This document shows, piece by piece, positions 12,320-24,431 of a DNA stretch of 64,000 nucleotides. This stretch comes from Heterohyrax brucei (taxonomy: Eukaryota > Chordata > Mammalia > Hyracoidea > Procaviidae): positions 155,738,329 through 155,802,328 of the forward strand of contig CM053143.1 in assembly GCA_028571685.1 (NCBI GenBank), given 5' to 3'. The position numbers and the translations under genes are program-made. The notes beneath the pieces were generated by a model. That model did not search any database and had not been told where the DNA came from. It saw nothing but the letters and a program-made list of their open reading frames with translations. Numbering within the stretch: the stretch's first letter is position 1; each line of letters opens with the position of its first letter.

Positions 12320-12893
12320 TGCTTAGTCATCCAGTGCCGCTACAAAAGAAATATGACAAGCAAATGGCTTCAAACATGAGAAATTTATTCTTGCACAGTC
12401 TAATGGGCTACAAGTTCAAATCAGGGCCCCAGCTCCTGGGGAAGGCTTTCTCTCTCTGCTAGCTCTGGAGAAAGCTGTTTGTGATATATCAGTCTTTCCT
12501 TGGTCTTGGAGCACCTCAGAACAGGAAGTCCAGGTCCAAAGGACACACTCTGCTCTCAGCATTACTTTTATCAGGCCCCCAACTCTCTGCTCAGTTCCCT
12601 TTCCTTTTTATCTCTTGAGAGACAAAAGGTGGTATAGGTTATGCCACAGGAAAACTCCCTTTCATTGGCTGAGAGAGGTGACTTTAGTTAGGGGGTTACA
12701 GTCCTACCCGAATCCTCTCTAACATCATCTAGTCTTGCCCTATTAACCACAGGCAGAGATTAGGATTTACAACATACACAGAAATTACAATCACAAAATA
12801 GAAGACCACCACACACCGCTGGGAATCACGGCCCAGCCAAATTGCTATACACATTTTTGGGGGGGTGGGAAGGATATAATTTAATCTATGACA
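12320..12893 (-). mobile_element. Solo LTR (MaLR/ERVL-like)
   Basis: Same family as 6139-6698: begins (plus strand) tgcttagtcatccagtgc, contains ggccccagctcctgggg, ends ttaatctatgaca. No clear target-site duplication. Confidence 0.8.
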
Positions 12894-14178
12894 AATGCAA
12901 CGTAGAGAATTTCTCAAAAGAAATTTAGTTCTGTAATAACTCAAGTTTTCAGTGAATACATGAAAAAAGTTTTAGACATATTTACAAGTGTTATTGACAA
13001 GAGATACAATATCAAATACATTATTTTCAAGATAATGCAATCATCATAAAGATGCTTCTATTTTGGGGTACCTTTCACTATTTATTTCCCAGCATCTAGT
13101 CCAGCCCTTACAGTAACTTAAAAACAAACTTGGAAATATGCAAAGGACATTCACTTACAATAAACTTCTGTCTCTACATATTACTGCTAGAGATTCCATT
13201 ATGAAGTAATGAATTCGAGCAGTAAATTACTATGCTAATTTCTTTCCCCTACGGGTACAGACTTATTGTTATACGGCTCTTTTGTTGTTGTTGGTAACCC
13301 GCAGGCTTCCATTCTGGTGAGGAGGAATGTCCATGAAAGGTTTTGTTCTGTGTCTATTTATTTCAGATTCCAAAGGGAGCAGCATTCAGCAAAGCCAGCA
13401 AACAACAGTTAACATGGAACAAAAAAAACCTGTAAAGCAAACCGATATTACAACTCCTTGCCACAAACAGATCTAAAGCCCCAAAAACTTAGCAGTAAAC
13501 TCTACTACTTTCTTTATTTAAAAACACCGTTTATTACCACCATGCCTCTCCCCCTATACTTCCTGTCACCTTCCTGTGTGCTCTGTCTTCTTCTGTGTGG
13601 CCATTATTCAGAATGTCATGCAGAAGAGCCATTTGCAATAGGGTAAACATCCATACTAACTCCGTCAGTTTCGCCCTGCCTTGTCCTCATGCGGAGACAG
13701 AACTGACACTACGACAGAATGTCTTCTTGGGGGTGCAGTCAGCTACGCCAAACAAACCTGCCTGTGCACCCTGCTGCTCCTGGGGAGGCGGCTGCAAAGA
13801 CACAGGAGAAAACCAACTGCACACAATGGGATGCATGATGACAGCAGTCAAGTCAAAAAACAGGTTAAATGTTTATCTTCTAGATGTGTTTTTAGCGAGA
13901 ACAGCCCATTTTTCTTCTGCAGTGTCCTGGCCAAGGTCACTACCCTGAGATGTGGCCAGGTTAAGTCAGTACAGGGTTTCCATAAAGGTTCAAGAGACAG
14001 CAGAATGACAAAACCCTCAAAAAAACACCAGTGCATTTTAAGAATCACTTAAGTGCTACGTTTCTAACCGGCAGTGTTTCAACAATGTGAAGTCGTAGTT
14101 TTTCTCACAGTGAAGAAGAATGTTACTTTCAATCAATGATGTCTTCCAATTTCTGTAGACCAGGGAGCCAAAATACTG
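12894..14178. other. No recognised gene or repeat
   Basis: Mixed-composition intronic DNA. Several short open frames around 13590-14050 overlap on both strands and resemble no protein I know, so they are left uncalled. Confidence 0.45.
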
Positions 14179-14180
14179 TA

Positions 14181-14747
14181 CGAGGCCTGCCAATCAAGTT
14201 GATGAACTTGTCCTAGAAAAAGTGCTACAGACTTCATAGCTGAATATCACTACAGTCACCTTTGAAGTACTCCCCTTGGGAAGCTATGTACTGACACCAG
14301 CACCTAATTCACCCTTCAAAGCAATTTTAGAACTTTTTTCCTGGAATGGCCATTAGAGCTGTTGTCATATTGCCCCTGATGTCCTGAATGTCATCAAAAT
14401 GTCTTTCTTTCAATATTTCCTTTATTTGTGGGTAAACAAAAGTCACTGAGGCCACATCAGGTGAGTAGGGAGGGCATTCCAATACAGTTATTTGTTTACT
14501 GGCTAAAAAGTCCCTTACAGACAACTAAGTATACAGTTAAGTTCTCTAACTTGCCACTTTGCTACAGTGCACAATGAGCGTTCCAGAAAGAGTTCCAAAA
14601 CTACTCTGAAGGGTGGACTAGGTGATGGCATCAGTGCATAGCTTACCAAGGGGAGTAAGTACTTTGAGGGTGACTGTAGTGACATATAGCAATGAGGTAT
14701 GTAGCACTTAGAACAATCAAGTTCACGGCCTTAATTGGTAGATCTCG
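14181..14747 (-). mobile_element. Mariner-derived inverted-repeat element, copy 1
   Basis: Flanked by TA on both sides (14179-14180, 14748-14749), the mariner target. The minus strand of the left part encodes the C-terminal part of a mariner transposase (SVRDFLASKQITVLE, then PPYSPDV), including the last catalytic Asp of the DD34D triad. The right 168 bases (14580-14747) are the same transposase 3' end in the opposite orientation, giving long inverted arms. The N-terminal and first catalytic parts are absent, so it cannot be autonomous. Confidence 0.85.
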
Positions 14748-14790
14748 TAGTTGTCACTGACGGCACAAGCATGAACTTGGTCCTAGATAA

Positions 14791-14961
14791 CCCCAAACCA
14801 AACCTATTGCCATCCAGTTGACTCCTACTCATAGCAACCCCAAAGGACTGACAGTGACCCTACAGTATACCTGTCTGATAGGGTTTCCAGTCAGTGACTG
14901 GTAGACTTGAATTGCTGGCCTTTTGGTGAGCCGCTGGACTCTTAACCACTGCAGTACCTTC
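14791..14961 (-). mobile_element. AfroSINE, minus strand
   Basis: Begins aaccccaaaccaaacc then attgccatccagttgactcc; has a short internal duplication (gacagtgaccctacag). Ends at taaccactgcagtacc. Confidence 0.78.
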
Positions 14962-15598
14962 CGTCACAGTGTTTCATCAAGAAAAGTGGGTTCTGGACAT
15001 TGCTGTTACCGTAAGTGTTAAATTTAATTACATTTTAAAGTGACTGAAAAACATTATCATCTGTATTGTCTTGAAAAAAGTCATCAAAAGCACAGAAAGG
15101 CATGAAAATAGGATAGTTCATATTAGTGAAGTACATAGGTGTGCTTGGAAGAATGACTTCAATTCTATGATTTCTTGCAGAGCAACAGTGAAGTGCTTAA
15201 TGGACCTAACAAAAGAAGATAACTCAAGATAGCTGATGTCATGCTAACATTTTGTTAATGAGATACGTACACAAGAATTGCCTGGCATATATGCCAAGCA
15301 ATATACTGAAGGCAAAAGAGGCTGCCAAATCCCTCAGAATAGATGAAAGAAAATGCCAAAGAAACATGACATTTCTGTGACTAATTCACAAATTGCAGAG
15401 AACTATTATTAAGGTACTCTGTTGTTGATTAATTGGCCAATTTTTTTTCCATTCTTAGTGGTTTATGAAATAATTTGGTGTTTTTAAATGATGTTGTCTT
15501 TGATTTGACAAAATACGGTAAATATGATATATAGACAATATGGCAATAAATGTTAAGTGTAAATTAACCTAAATAAATCTTATTTTTACTCTTGGAAG

Positions 15599-15790
15599 GA
15601 GTCCCTGGGTGTCACAAAGCACTTGACTACTAACTGAAAGGCTGGTTGTTCAAACCCACCCAGAGGCTCCTTAGAAGATCTGGTGATCTGCTCCTAAAAG
15701 GTCACAGCCTTGAGAACCCAAAGGAGAACTTCCACTCTGCACACATGGGGCCACCATAAATATCAGTCTGATGGCAAATGACAGCAGCAA
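15599..15790 (+). mobile_element. AfroSINE, long variant, plus strand
   Basis: Head ggagtccctgggtgtcac, internal block 'ctccttagaagatctgg', tail tcagtctgatggcaaatg. This subfamily carries an internal segment that short AfroSINEs lack. Confidence 0.72.
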
Positions 15791-15833
15791 CAAGGTTCTT
15801 CCATGTTATACAAAATGGTACAATGCTGAAAGT

Positions 15834-16035
15834 ACCCTGGTGATGCAATAGTTAAGTGCTCAACTTTTAACCAAAAGGTGGCAGTCTGAACCTACCAGCT
15901 GCCCCATGGGGGAAAGATGTGGCAGCCTATTTCTGTAAAGATTTACAATCTTGAATATTCTATAAGGCAGTTCTTTCCTATTGTCTAGGTTTGCTAGGTG
16001 TTGGGATTGACTTAACAGCAATGGCTTTAGTTTGG
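15834..16035 (+). mobile_element. AfroSINE, long variant, plus strand
   Basis: Head taccctggtgatgcaatag, internal aaagatgtggcagcc, tail gggattgacttaacagcaat. Confidence 0.75.
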
Positions 16036-16148
16036 TACAATGCTATCTCTAAGTAGACGGTGATAAATGAAGGATGCATGTTGCAAATTCTCGACCAAGT
16101 TCTAGTAAATCATATAAAGAGGTATAGCTAACATACCAATGTCCAAGC

Positions 16149-16306
16149 CAAGCCCACTGCCTAAAAGTCGATTCTAACTCACCAGGACTCTGCAGGATAC
16201 AGTAGAATGGCCTCACAGCATTTCCAAGGAGTGCCCGGTAGATCTGAACTGCCAGCCTTTTGGTTGGCAGCCACAGCACTTAACCACTGCACTAACAGGG
16301 TTTCAC
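16149..16306 (-). mobile_element. AfroSINE, minus strand
   Basis: Tail aaaagtcgattctaactc, body catttccaaggagtgccc, head ttaaccactgcactaacagg. Confidence 0.85.
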
Positions 16307-16734
16307 AAATGCTAAGAGAGGCATTAAAATGTCATATTTAAAAATACATAATTAACCCAGGAGAACAAGTATCCAGATGTCCTCAATCAAAACCACAATC
16401 CAGTGACATCATCATCCCCAACTGTGCTAAATTTAGATTTTAAAAGCTTTATTTGTGATTACAGTAAAAGTATGTGATCTTTATTGTAGCCAAAGAAGCT
16501 GTAAGTTTAATTCCATTGATGCAAAATACTAATAAAATAAATCTCACAGTGATAAAGAAATTCCTCAAAGACTAGCTTAAAAATCTACTACAGGAAATCT
16601 GAACTCCCTTTAAGTGATCTTACTTTGTTAAAAACTTGACTATAGGATCAATTAATGGAAACAAAGTCTGTCTGATGATTTCTGCTTTTTAAAAGATCTT
16701 TAGCAACATTTAAATACTGATGGCATACCCATGG

Positions 16735-16960
16735 GCTATGCCAGGTTGTTTTCAAGAATCATGGTCCAGATCCTCACTCGCCTCCAATGTCTGATTTACT
16801 GCACTGGCTTCTAGCCTGTCTTCCTTCCTGCAGTGTCCCTGCTGCCAATGCTACCATGCATAAGCCCGAAGATTAATTTTCTTAAAACACTGACTTCTTC
16901 ATGACAATGGTCTGCTCCCAACCCCACCCCCACCGAGTATTACTAAATAGTCTTTTAAAG
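16735..16960 (+). repeat. Possible L2 relic
   Basis: The segment 'cctcactcgcctccaatgtc ... tcttccttcctgcag' has the character of an L2 3' end. Weak. Confidence 0.25.
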
Positions 16961-17134
16961 GTTTTAGCCATCATTGAACACATCATGAATTCCAATGAGT
17001 GATCTCACAGCATAAAAGTACCATAATTCAATCTATATTTGCAATTATTTTGCCAATATCCAAGCTATGCATTACAATACCACATATTCACAGACTGTCT
17101 TTTTGGAAAGGCACTGTCCAAGGTGCTTAGACAC

Positions 17135-17573
17135 TTGGAATGAGCATCCCAGAGTTCTGAGAGGTGAAGTTCTCTCACCTTCCACGTGGGATACAGACCA
17201 GGGCTAGATTCCCAGCTCCTGTGCAGCCACCACCCATCCACTGGTGGAGGCTTGGATGTCACTATGATGCTGAACATGCTTCACTGGAGCTTTCAGACTA
17301 AAAGGAACTAGGAAAGACCTGGATTCTCCCTCTTCAACATGATCAGTTGCTACCTGAAATATCAGTAGTTAGAGACCATCCAGAGGTGCCTCAGAAGAAA
17401 GGCCTGGCAATCCACTTCAGAAAATCAGTCAATGAATACCTTATGGATGAAGAGATTTGATTCCTAAATGATCAAGGGAATGGCCCAGGAACAGGCAGCA
17501 TTTCATTCAGTTGTACATGGGGCTGCAATGAGTTGGGGGCTGCCTTGACGGCAGCTAACAACAACAACAACAG
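17135..17573 (+). mobile_element. tRNA-Gly-type SINE with RTE tail, plus strand
   Basis: A degraded tRNA-like head (ggtgaagttctctcacc...) is followed by the body (gcagccaccacccatccac, gatgctgaacatgcttc, aagaaaggcctggcaatcc) and an RTE-type tail ending in caacaacaacaacag. Same family and order as 23230-23566. Confidence 0.7.
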
Positions 17574-19082
17574 TTCTTTCTTTATTAGGAAACAAGGCAC
17601 AGACATTAGATAAGTGAAATGGATAGGACAATGCCAAACTACAGGCATTTCAGCAAGTCAGCCTCTTGAGTTTGGATTATAGTCCATAGGTGGTGATGGG
17701 TAGTGAGGCATTTCTGAATTGAGAAGGAGCACGTGGACACCGTTTGGGTATACAGCTACCCTCCTTGTACAGGGTATTCCAGTAGGGCAGGTGGCAGACA
17801 CAGCATCAAGTGGGGCAGAAGCAGAAGAGCTCAGAGTGGAAAAGATTCAAAGAAGGCAGGAACATACGTCTCATAACACCAGAGGCCAAAGGCTTTCATG
17901 GTTCTAATCACATCCAATTTTAATTTTTTTTTCTGTTTGTGTCACTCAGGCATGAAGTCCTTGGAGGCATAGTCCATTTATTATCAACTGCTATAACTGT
18001 ATCAGTTACTGTTTTCAATTATGCTGTAATATTAATTACTGCTATAGTAAGTCATTAATATTATTATTAAGAACATTTATTACTGTAATGTAACATTACA
18101 ATCAAATTTATTTACACTGTAATTCTTGGCACATGACAGGCATTCAGTAAATCTTTGCTTGTTTTAAGGCACATATTAAAACCACAAGGCATTCCAAGAC
18201 ACTGTCCACAAGATTTTTATTACTATAAATGTACGGTATTTAATGTCTATAGATCCACTGACTGTAGTGCTGTGTGGCTAGATGCACCCTTGATATAGTT
18301 CCAGATTGAAAAACCACTCCCTTGCCATTATGGATGATACATAGACATACAAAGAAGTCTGTCAAAACACGTTTAGGGGCCTTCAGTGTTGGACACAGAC
18401 ACTGCGGATGCTTTTTTATCTCAATAGGTTATAAGTTCATAAAAGCTGTAGGCTTGGGCGGAGTTGACACACCAGTTCATATATCCCTGCTTCTGTCCAG
18501 TTCTTCCTCACTGTTCTCCTCCCTCAGATACACAAATGATCACAGTAAACCTTCAATAAATGAATGAATGACTGGGCATGAATGACTGCAAGACAGGGAA
18601 AAACCGCTATTCTGCAACAATTCCTAATCAATGTCAATTTGAAATAGTTATGACATACAGCAAGAGAATCACAGAAAATGACCCAGAACCAGCAGAGTTT
18701 CCACCTATGGTTTACTTTTCTGTTTCTCTATATTTCCTTTACGGTCTTGTGGATTCTGGGCCAATCCATTCTCTTCGCTATCTGTCTTTCTTTGTCCACT
18801 TAAGTCCTCTTCAAGTTGCAGCTCAAGCCACGACCTTTCCTCATGTCATTGAACTCCACAATGAACTATGTTTCTGAATTTCTAGCACTTGTTTTAATTA
18901 ATCTCAAGCTGCTTTGAGATATCCTTTGTTTCAAAGTGCTATTTTCAGCTGAATTTAACATGTTTAAAACATGTTTGTTACCAACAATGCATATTACTTG
19001 GTGGTGGGTAGGACGAGGTAAAGGTAAGAAAAATGTGGACACTGCCTTTAAGCACTCAGGATGTCAGTAGGATACAAGACCT
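17574..19082. other. No recognised feature
   Basis: AT-rich DNA, with only an MIR/L2-like phrase near 18125-18165 (catgacaggcattcagtaaat). Confidence 0.45.
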
Positions 19083-19165
19083 GGCAGGGTAACAGTTAAT
19101 TGTGTGGCCACTAATGGAAAGGCCAGTGGTCTGAATCTGCCAGCCATTCCATGGGAGGACAAAGG
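19083..19165 (+). mobile_element. AfroSINE head fragment
   Basis: Contains aaaggccagtggtctgaatc and stops near ccattccatggg; the 3' tail is missing. Confidence 0.5.
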
Positions 19166-19314
19166 CTAAGAGAAATGACAGGGCAGGATTGTGGCCAGAA
19201 AGGAAATACTTTGGTCAGGTAGGGGATGGAGTTGAAGAAGATGACTGTGCTGAGGCTGCAAAGTATATTTTCTTTAAAATTTCCAATGTCATGAAGGGCT
19301 AAATAATGGCCCCC

Positions 19315-20296
19315 TGTTAGGGACTGAATTGTGCCCTTCAAAAGGTATGCTGAAGTCCCAATCCCCAGAACCTGTAAATGTGCCTTTTTTTGGAAATATA
19401 ATTTCTGGAGATGATACAAGTTAACATCACGGCTTTGAACTGGTTGAACCAGTTTGAATCAGTTCAGTCAGAGCTCATGATCCAAAAAACTGAAACAGAC
19501 CTTAATTCCTACAGTTCGAGTAATTTGCAATGGCAACCAGAACAGAAAAAATTACAGTCAAAGCCCTGAAGTGAGAGAAGCGGCATAATTAGCTCTTCCA
19601 GGATCCTGGTGTGTGAGATTGCGTTATTGGCAGGATTGTGGAGAGCAACCCACATTCAAAGAGGCGCAGTTGGCCACCATCTTTGCACAAGGCTCCTGTT
19701 TGAGCAGAGCAGTTCTACTCAGAACCCAGCATGGAAAAGATCTGGTTGCTATGTAACACACAAGCTGCCCTTGTTTTCTAAAAAGGAGATCAAGTTTCTA
19801 GCAGGGCTTTGACCCATAATTTTTCCCATTTCACTTATTGCTCCAGTTCACCCAAATTTTAAAAATTCAATTACTTTCCAATTTCACTTCCCTGCCCTTA
19901 AATGAACCAGGAAAACTGGTTCGAAGCCCTGGTTAACATGAGGTTAAACTGACACAGTGTGGACCCTAATCCCACTACAGTGGTGTCCTTATAAAAGAGA
20001 AGACATGCAGAAGACAATGGAGTCATGCTGAGAAAGGTTTGAAGATGCTAGGATACTGGCTTTGAAGAAGGAGGAGGGGTCAGCGAGCCAAAGAATGCAA
20101 GCAGAATCCAGAAGCTGAAAAAGACAAGGAAACTGATTCTCTAAGAGCAGAAACAAGTTTCCCCAACACCTTGACTTTAGCTTAGTGATAGTGATTTTGG
20201 TTATCTGACCTCCAGAACCATAAAACAATACATTTTTTTCTTTCTTAAGTCACTAAATCTATGGTTCTATTAGAGAAGCAACAGGAAATTAATATA
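19315..20296 (+). mobile_element. MaLR-like LTR (MLT1 type) split by a hAT-like element
   Basis: Left part starts TGTTAGGGACTGAATTGTGC, right part (19940-20296) contains ggtgtccttataaaagagaa and cctccagaaccataaaacaa, typical of MLT1-type LTRs, ending near gcaacaggaaattaatata. Old: numerous differences from memory of the consensus. Confidence 0.7.
19428..19931. mobile_element. hAT-like DNA transposon (MER69/Arthur-like)
   Basis: A 504-bp insert flanked by perfect 8-bp copies of GTTAACAT (19420-19427 and 19932-19939), the hAT duplication length. Ends are imperfect terminal inverted repeats: left cacggctttgaactggtt, right (reverse complement) cagggcttcgaaccagtt. No transposase frame is seen, so it is non-autonomous. 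The family name is a resemblance only. Confidence 0.82.
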
Positions 20297-20430
20297 AATG
20301 TGTGTTTGTTAGATTTTTAATGTTTCTGGTGTCAGTATCATCAACTACACTGTAAGCTTCTGGGTATAAACCCATGTCTCCTACTTCTACAAGTTCTTAA
20401 ACAGAGATCACACACAACCTGCAAATCCCA

Positions 20431-20565
20431 AATAACCAAATGCACTGCTGTTGACTGCAACTCATAGCAACTCTATAGGACAAAGCAGAACCATAGGCTT
20501 TCTGAGAATGTAAATCTTTACAGAGCAGACTACCACATCTTTCTCCTGTTGTGCACAATAGGATC
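20431..20565 (-). mobile_element. AfroSINE fragment, minus strand
   Basis: Tail actgctgttgactgcaactc with the long-variant internal block (ctttacagagcagactacc); the head is missing. Confidence 0.65.
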
Positions 20566-20587
20566 AATTAAACCTTACCAGCTTGTA

Positions 20588-20750
20588 TATGGTGACCTAG
20601 TGGCACAAAGGCTGAGAGTCTGGGTGGTAACCAAAAGGTCAGTGGTTCAAATTCACCACCTGCTCCTTGGAAACCCTACAACACGGTTTCTACTCTGTGT
20701 TACAGGGTATCTGTAAGTCACAATGGACTTGATGGCAATAGGTTTGTTGT
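20588..20750 (+). mobile_element. AfroSINE, plus strand
   Basis: Head gtgacctagtggcacaaagg, body caaaaggtcagtggttcaaa, tail caatggacttgatggcaata. Confidence 0.78.
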
Positions 20751-21263
20751 TTTGCTTACCTTATACACACCACTGCACACCCTACTCAAAGCATATAATT
20801 TTATAACTGGATCTTGAGATCCATCTACCGTTTCAGATTATTCAGCATTCTCATTATTTCCACATTCCCCTCCCTGCTTTTTTTGTGGTAGAAAATTTTA
20901 CAAGGAAGTTATGGAACCAAAGGCTTGGCTTGGGCTTGAGATACAATATTTATGGCAGTCTGATTTTAATGTTGAAATTTGTATTAAGTATTTAATAACT
21001 CGGAGACCTATTTCATAGTTCATTCCACCTAATAGACTTTCCAGCAAACACCCTTTAGCGTATTTTGATACTGTAGCTGTTATGTAGAAAGGGTATGTCA
21101 AAAACAAAATCTCAGCAGTTTAGTTTTTATCTTAAGGTGTCATTTTGTTCAGCAAGTGGTAAGTATTGTTAAGTTTTAAAAACATACTACATACATCTAG
21201 ATATGATCAGTCTTTTATAAACTTCAGTGGGAAATGAAATATTTACACACGTACCTAGAATAT

Positions 21264-21438
21264 GGAGTCCTGCTGGTGTAGCGGTTGACAGCTACAGCGA
21301 GCTAGGGCTGCTAACCAAAAGGCCAGGAGTTCAAATTCACTAGCCACTGCTTGTAAATCTTATGGAGCTGTTCTACTGTGCCCTACAGGGTGGCTAGGAG
21401 TTGGAACTGCCTTGAAGGCAGTGGGTTGGGTTTTGTTT
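21264..21438 (+). mobile_element. AfroSINE, plus strand
   Basis: Head ggagtcctgctggtgtagcg, body aaaggccaggagttcaaatt, tail cttgaaggcagtgggttggg. Confidence 0.8.
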
Positions 21439-22569
21439 GGGGACCTAGAATATAACTACATTAACAAAGAAAGACAAATCCTACATTCATACTTGCTTTT
21501 AATTTTATTTTTTAGTATAATAAATTTTCATTTTAATATCTTACTTTTGAACTTCTGAAAATTTCTGACTATATGTCATGAGCATTTGTTTTTGTTTTCC
21601 AGAGCATGAAATTTCAGAGGACTAGAGCCATAGTCTGCTTTCAAATACAGACTGAAACATCCATTTGACATATGGACATATCCAGATACAAATATATTCT
21701 CCTTCTTTGGGCCAAAATCTATAGCACACCAAGTTTTCTGGCTGTACAACAAAATGACCTATTTGGGGAAAAGGCTAGCTAGTTATAAAAAGTCAAAATG
21801 ACACACAAAACAACTTCAGGAGGAACCGTATACAGAAACATCATTTATGAAACATATTTTATTCATTTGCCAACACCACACATGTCCCCAAAGGAAATTC
21901 TTTTAAAACCTAATGACATCTGAGGTTTACTCCTAATATTTAACCTTTAGTGAGTCACCGCGATTCTCCATGGCTTTCTATTTGTGCAAAGGCACTGATT
22001 AAAACAAATCATCCATCTCATCTGAATTAGGCCAGACACTAGATTAAACTGACAGTTATCTGTTAGAAGTGGCAGTAGACGGATAGAAGGAATTAGGATC
22101 CACAATCTCCTTGGGTTTGAACAAGTCAGTGGGCCCAATGTGAAATGAAATGAACCACTATTGGCTTCCCTGCGGCCACACTGTGGAATCTCCATCTTAA
22201 TCACCATCAGATACAATCCTCCACCACCAAGGTTTCCAATACAATCTCAGTGCTTTCTTTAATAACGGTCTTGTTCCAGGGACGCCCATAACACATTCTT
22301 CACCTCACCTGTACATAGGCTCTGTAAGTGGTCAAAAATAAGGGCAGCTGTCCACTGGTCCTGATGATCATCCAAAATCCGATGGTTAAAATAATTTCTT
22401 CTCATAATTTAAGGTCCACTCTATCGTTCTCTTGTCTTTCCATTTTTTCTCTGACTCTGTTAATTTTTATAAGGAACCTGAAAGTTTTGCTTCCATATAT
22501 TTTGGCATACTCATCTGGGGTTTTTCTTCTGAAAATTCCCTGGTTTCTCTCCTGTGTATTGAATGCATC
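21439..22569. other. No recognised feature
   Basis: AT-rich intronic DNA; open frames on either strand resemble nothing known. Confidence 0.4.
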
Positions 22570-22805
22570 AGAGACAGCCAGAAGAATGAACATATCTGTC
22601 TTGGATGAAGTACAGACAGATGCTCCTTAGAAGTAAGGATGGCGAGAGTTCATCTCCCGGACTGTGGACATGTTACCAGCTGGGACCAATCCCTGGAAAA
22701 GGACATCATGCTTGGTACAGTCGAGGATCAGTGAAGGAAGGAAGACCTCACGAAGGTGGACTGACTCAGAGGCTGCGATGACGAGTTCAAGCACAGCCAC
22801 AACAC
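22570..22805 (+). mobile_element. RTE 3' fragment, plus strand
   Basis: Starts in the RTE coding 3' end (ccagaagaatgaacatatct, aagtacagacagatgctcc) and runs through ggacatcatgcttggtacag; the extreme tail is lost. Confidence 0.8.
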
Positions 22806-22827
22806 AGGGCTGAGGTTTTCCATACTT

Positions 22828-22990
22828 ATTTAATTCTTATATGAGCCTCACAAGTAAAATACTATTATTAACTCTACTTCTCAGATGTAGAAATCAAGGC
22901 TCAGAGATAAGGACGATGTCACATTGCTACAAAGTGGTGGAGTCCAGATACCAGGTACAGCACTCCCTGATTCCAGAACCAACAATCTCA
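22828..22990 (+). repeat. MIR relic
   Basis: Reads 'tatgagcctcacaagtaaaatactattatt ... aaggctcagagataagg ... aagtggtggagtcc', the order of a MIR core and 3' half. Confidence 0.6.
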
Positions 22991-23220
22991 CAATTCTTTG
23001 GTATTGTTAACATCCTGATGTATAACTCATGTCCCCTCAACTTCTAAACTAGATAATGAAAGGGAAAGTGGAAAACAGCTCCTTGAAGGACAAGGATGCA
23101 TGAAGGAATGAAGAGGTAATAAAGACAGTATCACCTTAGGTCACCTTATGGGTCTGCTGTGAAACACAAAGCCTAAGCATTCTCTTTGTGGGCCATTACA
23201 TTTTGATGCTGCAATTAAAG

Positions 23221-23566
23221 GGTCTAACAGCACTGGTGGTTCAGTGGTAGAATTCTTTCCTTCTATGTAGAAGACCCAGGTTCAAATTTCAGCCAAGGCA
23301 TGTCACAAGCAGCCACCACCTACCTGTCTTTCAGGGGCACTGCACACTGCTATGATGCTGAATAGGTTTCAGTGGGACTTCCAGACAAAGACAGACTGGG
23401 AAGAAAGGCCTGGCTATGTAGTCCTGAAAATTAGCCACTGAGCACCCTGTGGATCACAAAGGTCAGATCCAAAACTGATCATGGGGGTGGGACAGGACCG
23501 GGCAGGATTTCATTCAGTGGTTCATGGAGTTGCTATGACTCAACAGCAGCTAACGACTAAAATATA
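23221..23566 (+). mobile_element. tRNA-Gly-derived SINE with RTE tail
   Basis: The head 23230-23300 follows tRNA-Gly closely: A box tggttcagtgg (23237-23247) and B box ggttcaaattt (23279-23289) with 31 bases between, normal pol III spacing. A non-tRNA body follows (gatgctgaataggtttcagt, agaaaggcctggc), then the RTE-like tail (caggaccgggcaggatttca, actcaacagcagctaac). It shares the tail with the RTE LINE, which presumably mobilised it. Confidence 0.85.
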
Positions 23567-24002
23567 TTCAACAATATATGCATACAAAGTACCCAGGAAC
23601 TTTAGCATCTGTGAAAGCTGAACCATGTAGCCCTTGCCAGTGATCATATCACACCTGCTGCTGGAGGCTGCACGATCCGCCAGGAGCGCTCCCCTCAGGC
23701 TTGGATGTCAACCCTCAATCTCACGGCTGCTGGCTGCCCCAGTGAGGCAGACACGGTCATCGCGTGGTCCTGGCCCTGTCGACTACAATGGGCTCCCAAG
23801 GTGCTGTCACAGTTTCTCTCAAAGAATTATTGACACGTTTCCTGGCCCATTGGAGGCTGTGGCAGAGATTCTACCATGAAACACTCTGTTCCACTTTCCA
23901 GCACACAGAGACCAAGATTGAACCTCTTTCTGCCAATAGACGTTGTTTTCCTCTCTACCTAGGCCAAATCTAAAAAGGTGCATTTTACCTCTCCTGTAGC
24001 TC

Positions 24003-24061
24003 TGATGTCACTCTGAGCTGGACCCAACTTGATGGCAGTGGGTTTGGTTTTTTTGGTTTTG
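24003..24061 (+). mobile_element. AfroSINE 3' tail fragment
   Basis: Only the tail remains: ggacccaacttgatggcagt followed by gggtttggtttt. Confidence 0.7.
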
Positions 24062-24431
24062 TAGAAAGAGTCTTATTCTCATGGTCTGGGAGCTACGGGT
24101 ACCACCTGATACGTCTAAAGACCCCATTAATCAGTAGCTCTTATCACTCTCTTTTCGTTCCCAGGAGCCTGCGTAGCCTCAGGGGGTACAGGATTAGTCT
24201 CCCCATCTCCTGACTGCATTTGGACACTGACAGAGCTTCTGGGCTTCTGGAAACAACAGATCAGATATGCTATCACAAACCTGTCAGAACATACACATCC
24301 AAAATGAACATTGTGATACCCTCCTTTCTGATGTTAGAAAGGTTTTTGGAATCTTCTCTTAAAAATCTAATGATTCTCTTAGAATCACTTTTTAAAATAG
24401 GTTGAATCAATAAACCAATATACTTGTTAAC

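Noticed and set aside
12318-12898. AATGC target-site duplication around the LTR at 12320
   Set aside because: The left copy would overlap the expected TG terminus of the LTR, so the match is probably chance.
14327-14524. A functional mariner transposase
   Set aside because: Only the C-terminal third is present, without the DNA-binding domain and the first two catalytic Asp residues.
23230-23300. A tRNA-Gly gene
   Set aside because: The A and B boxes match, but the anticodon stem is decayed and the sequence continues directly into a SINE body, so it is a SINE head, not a functional tRNA gene.
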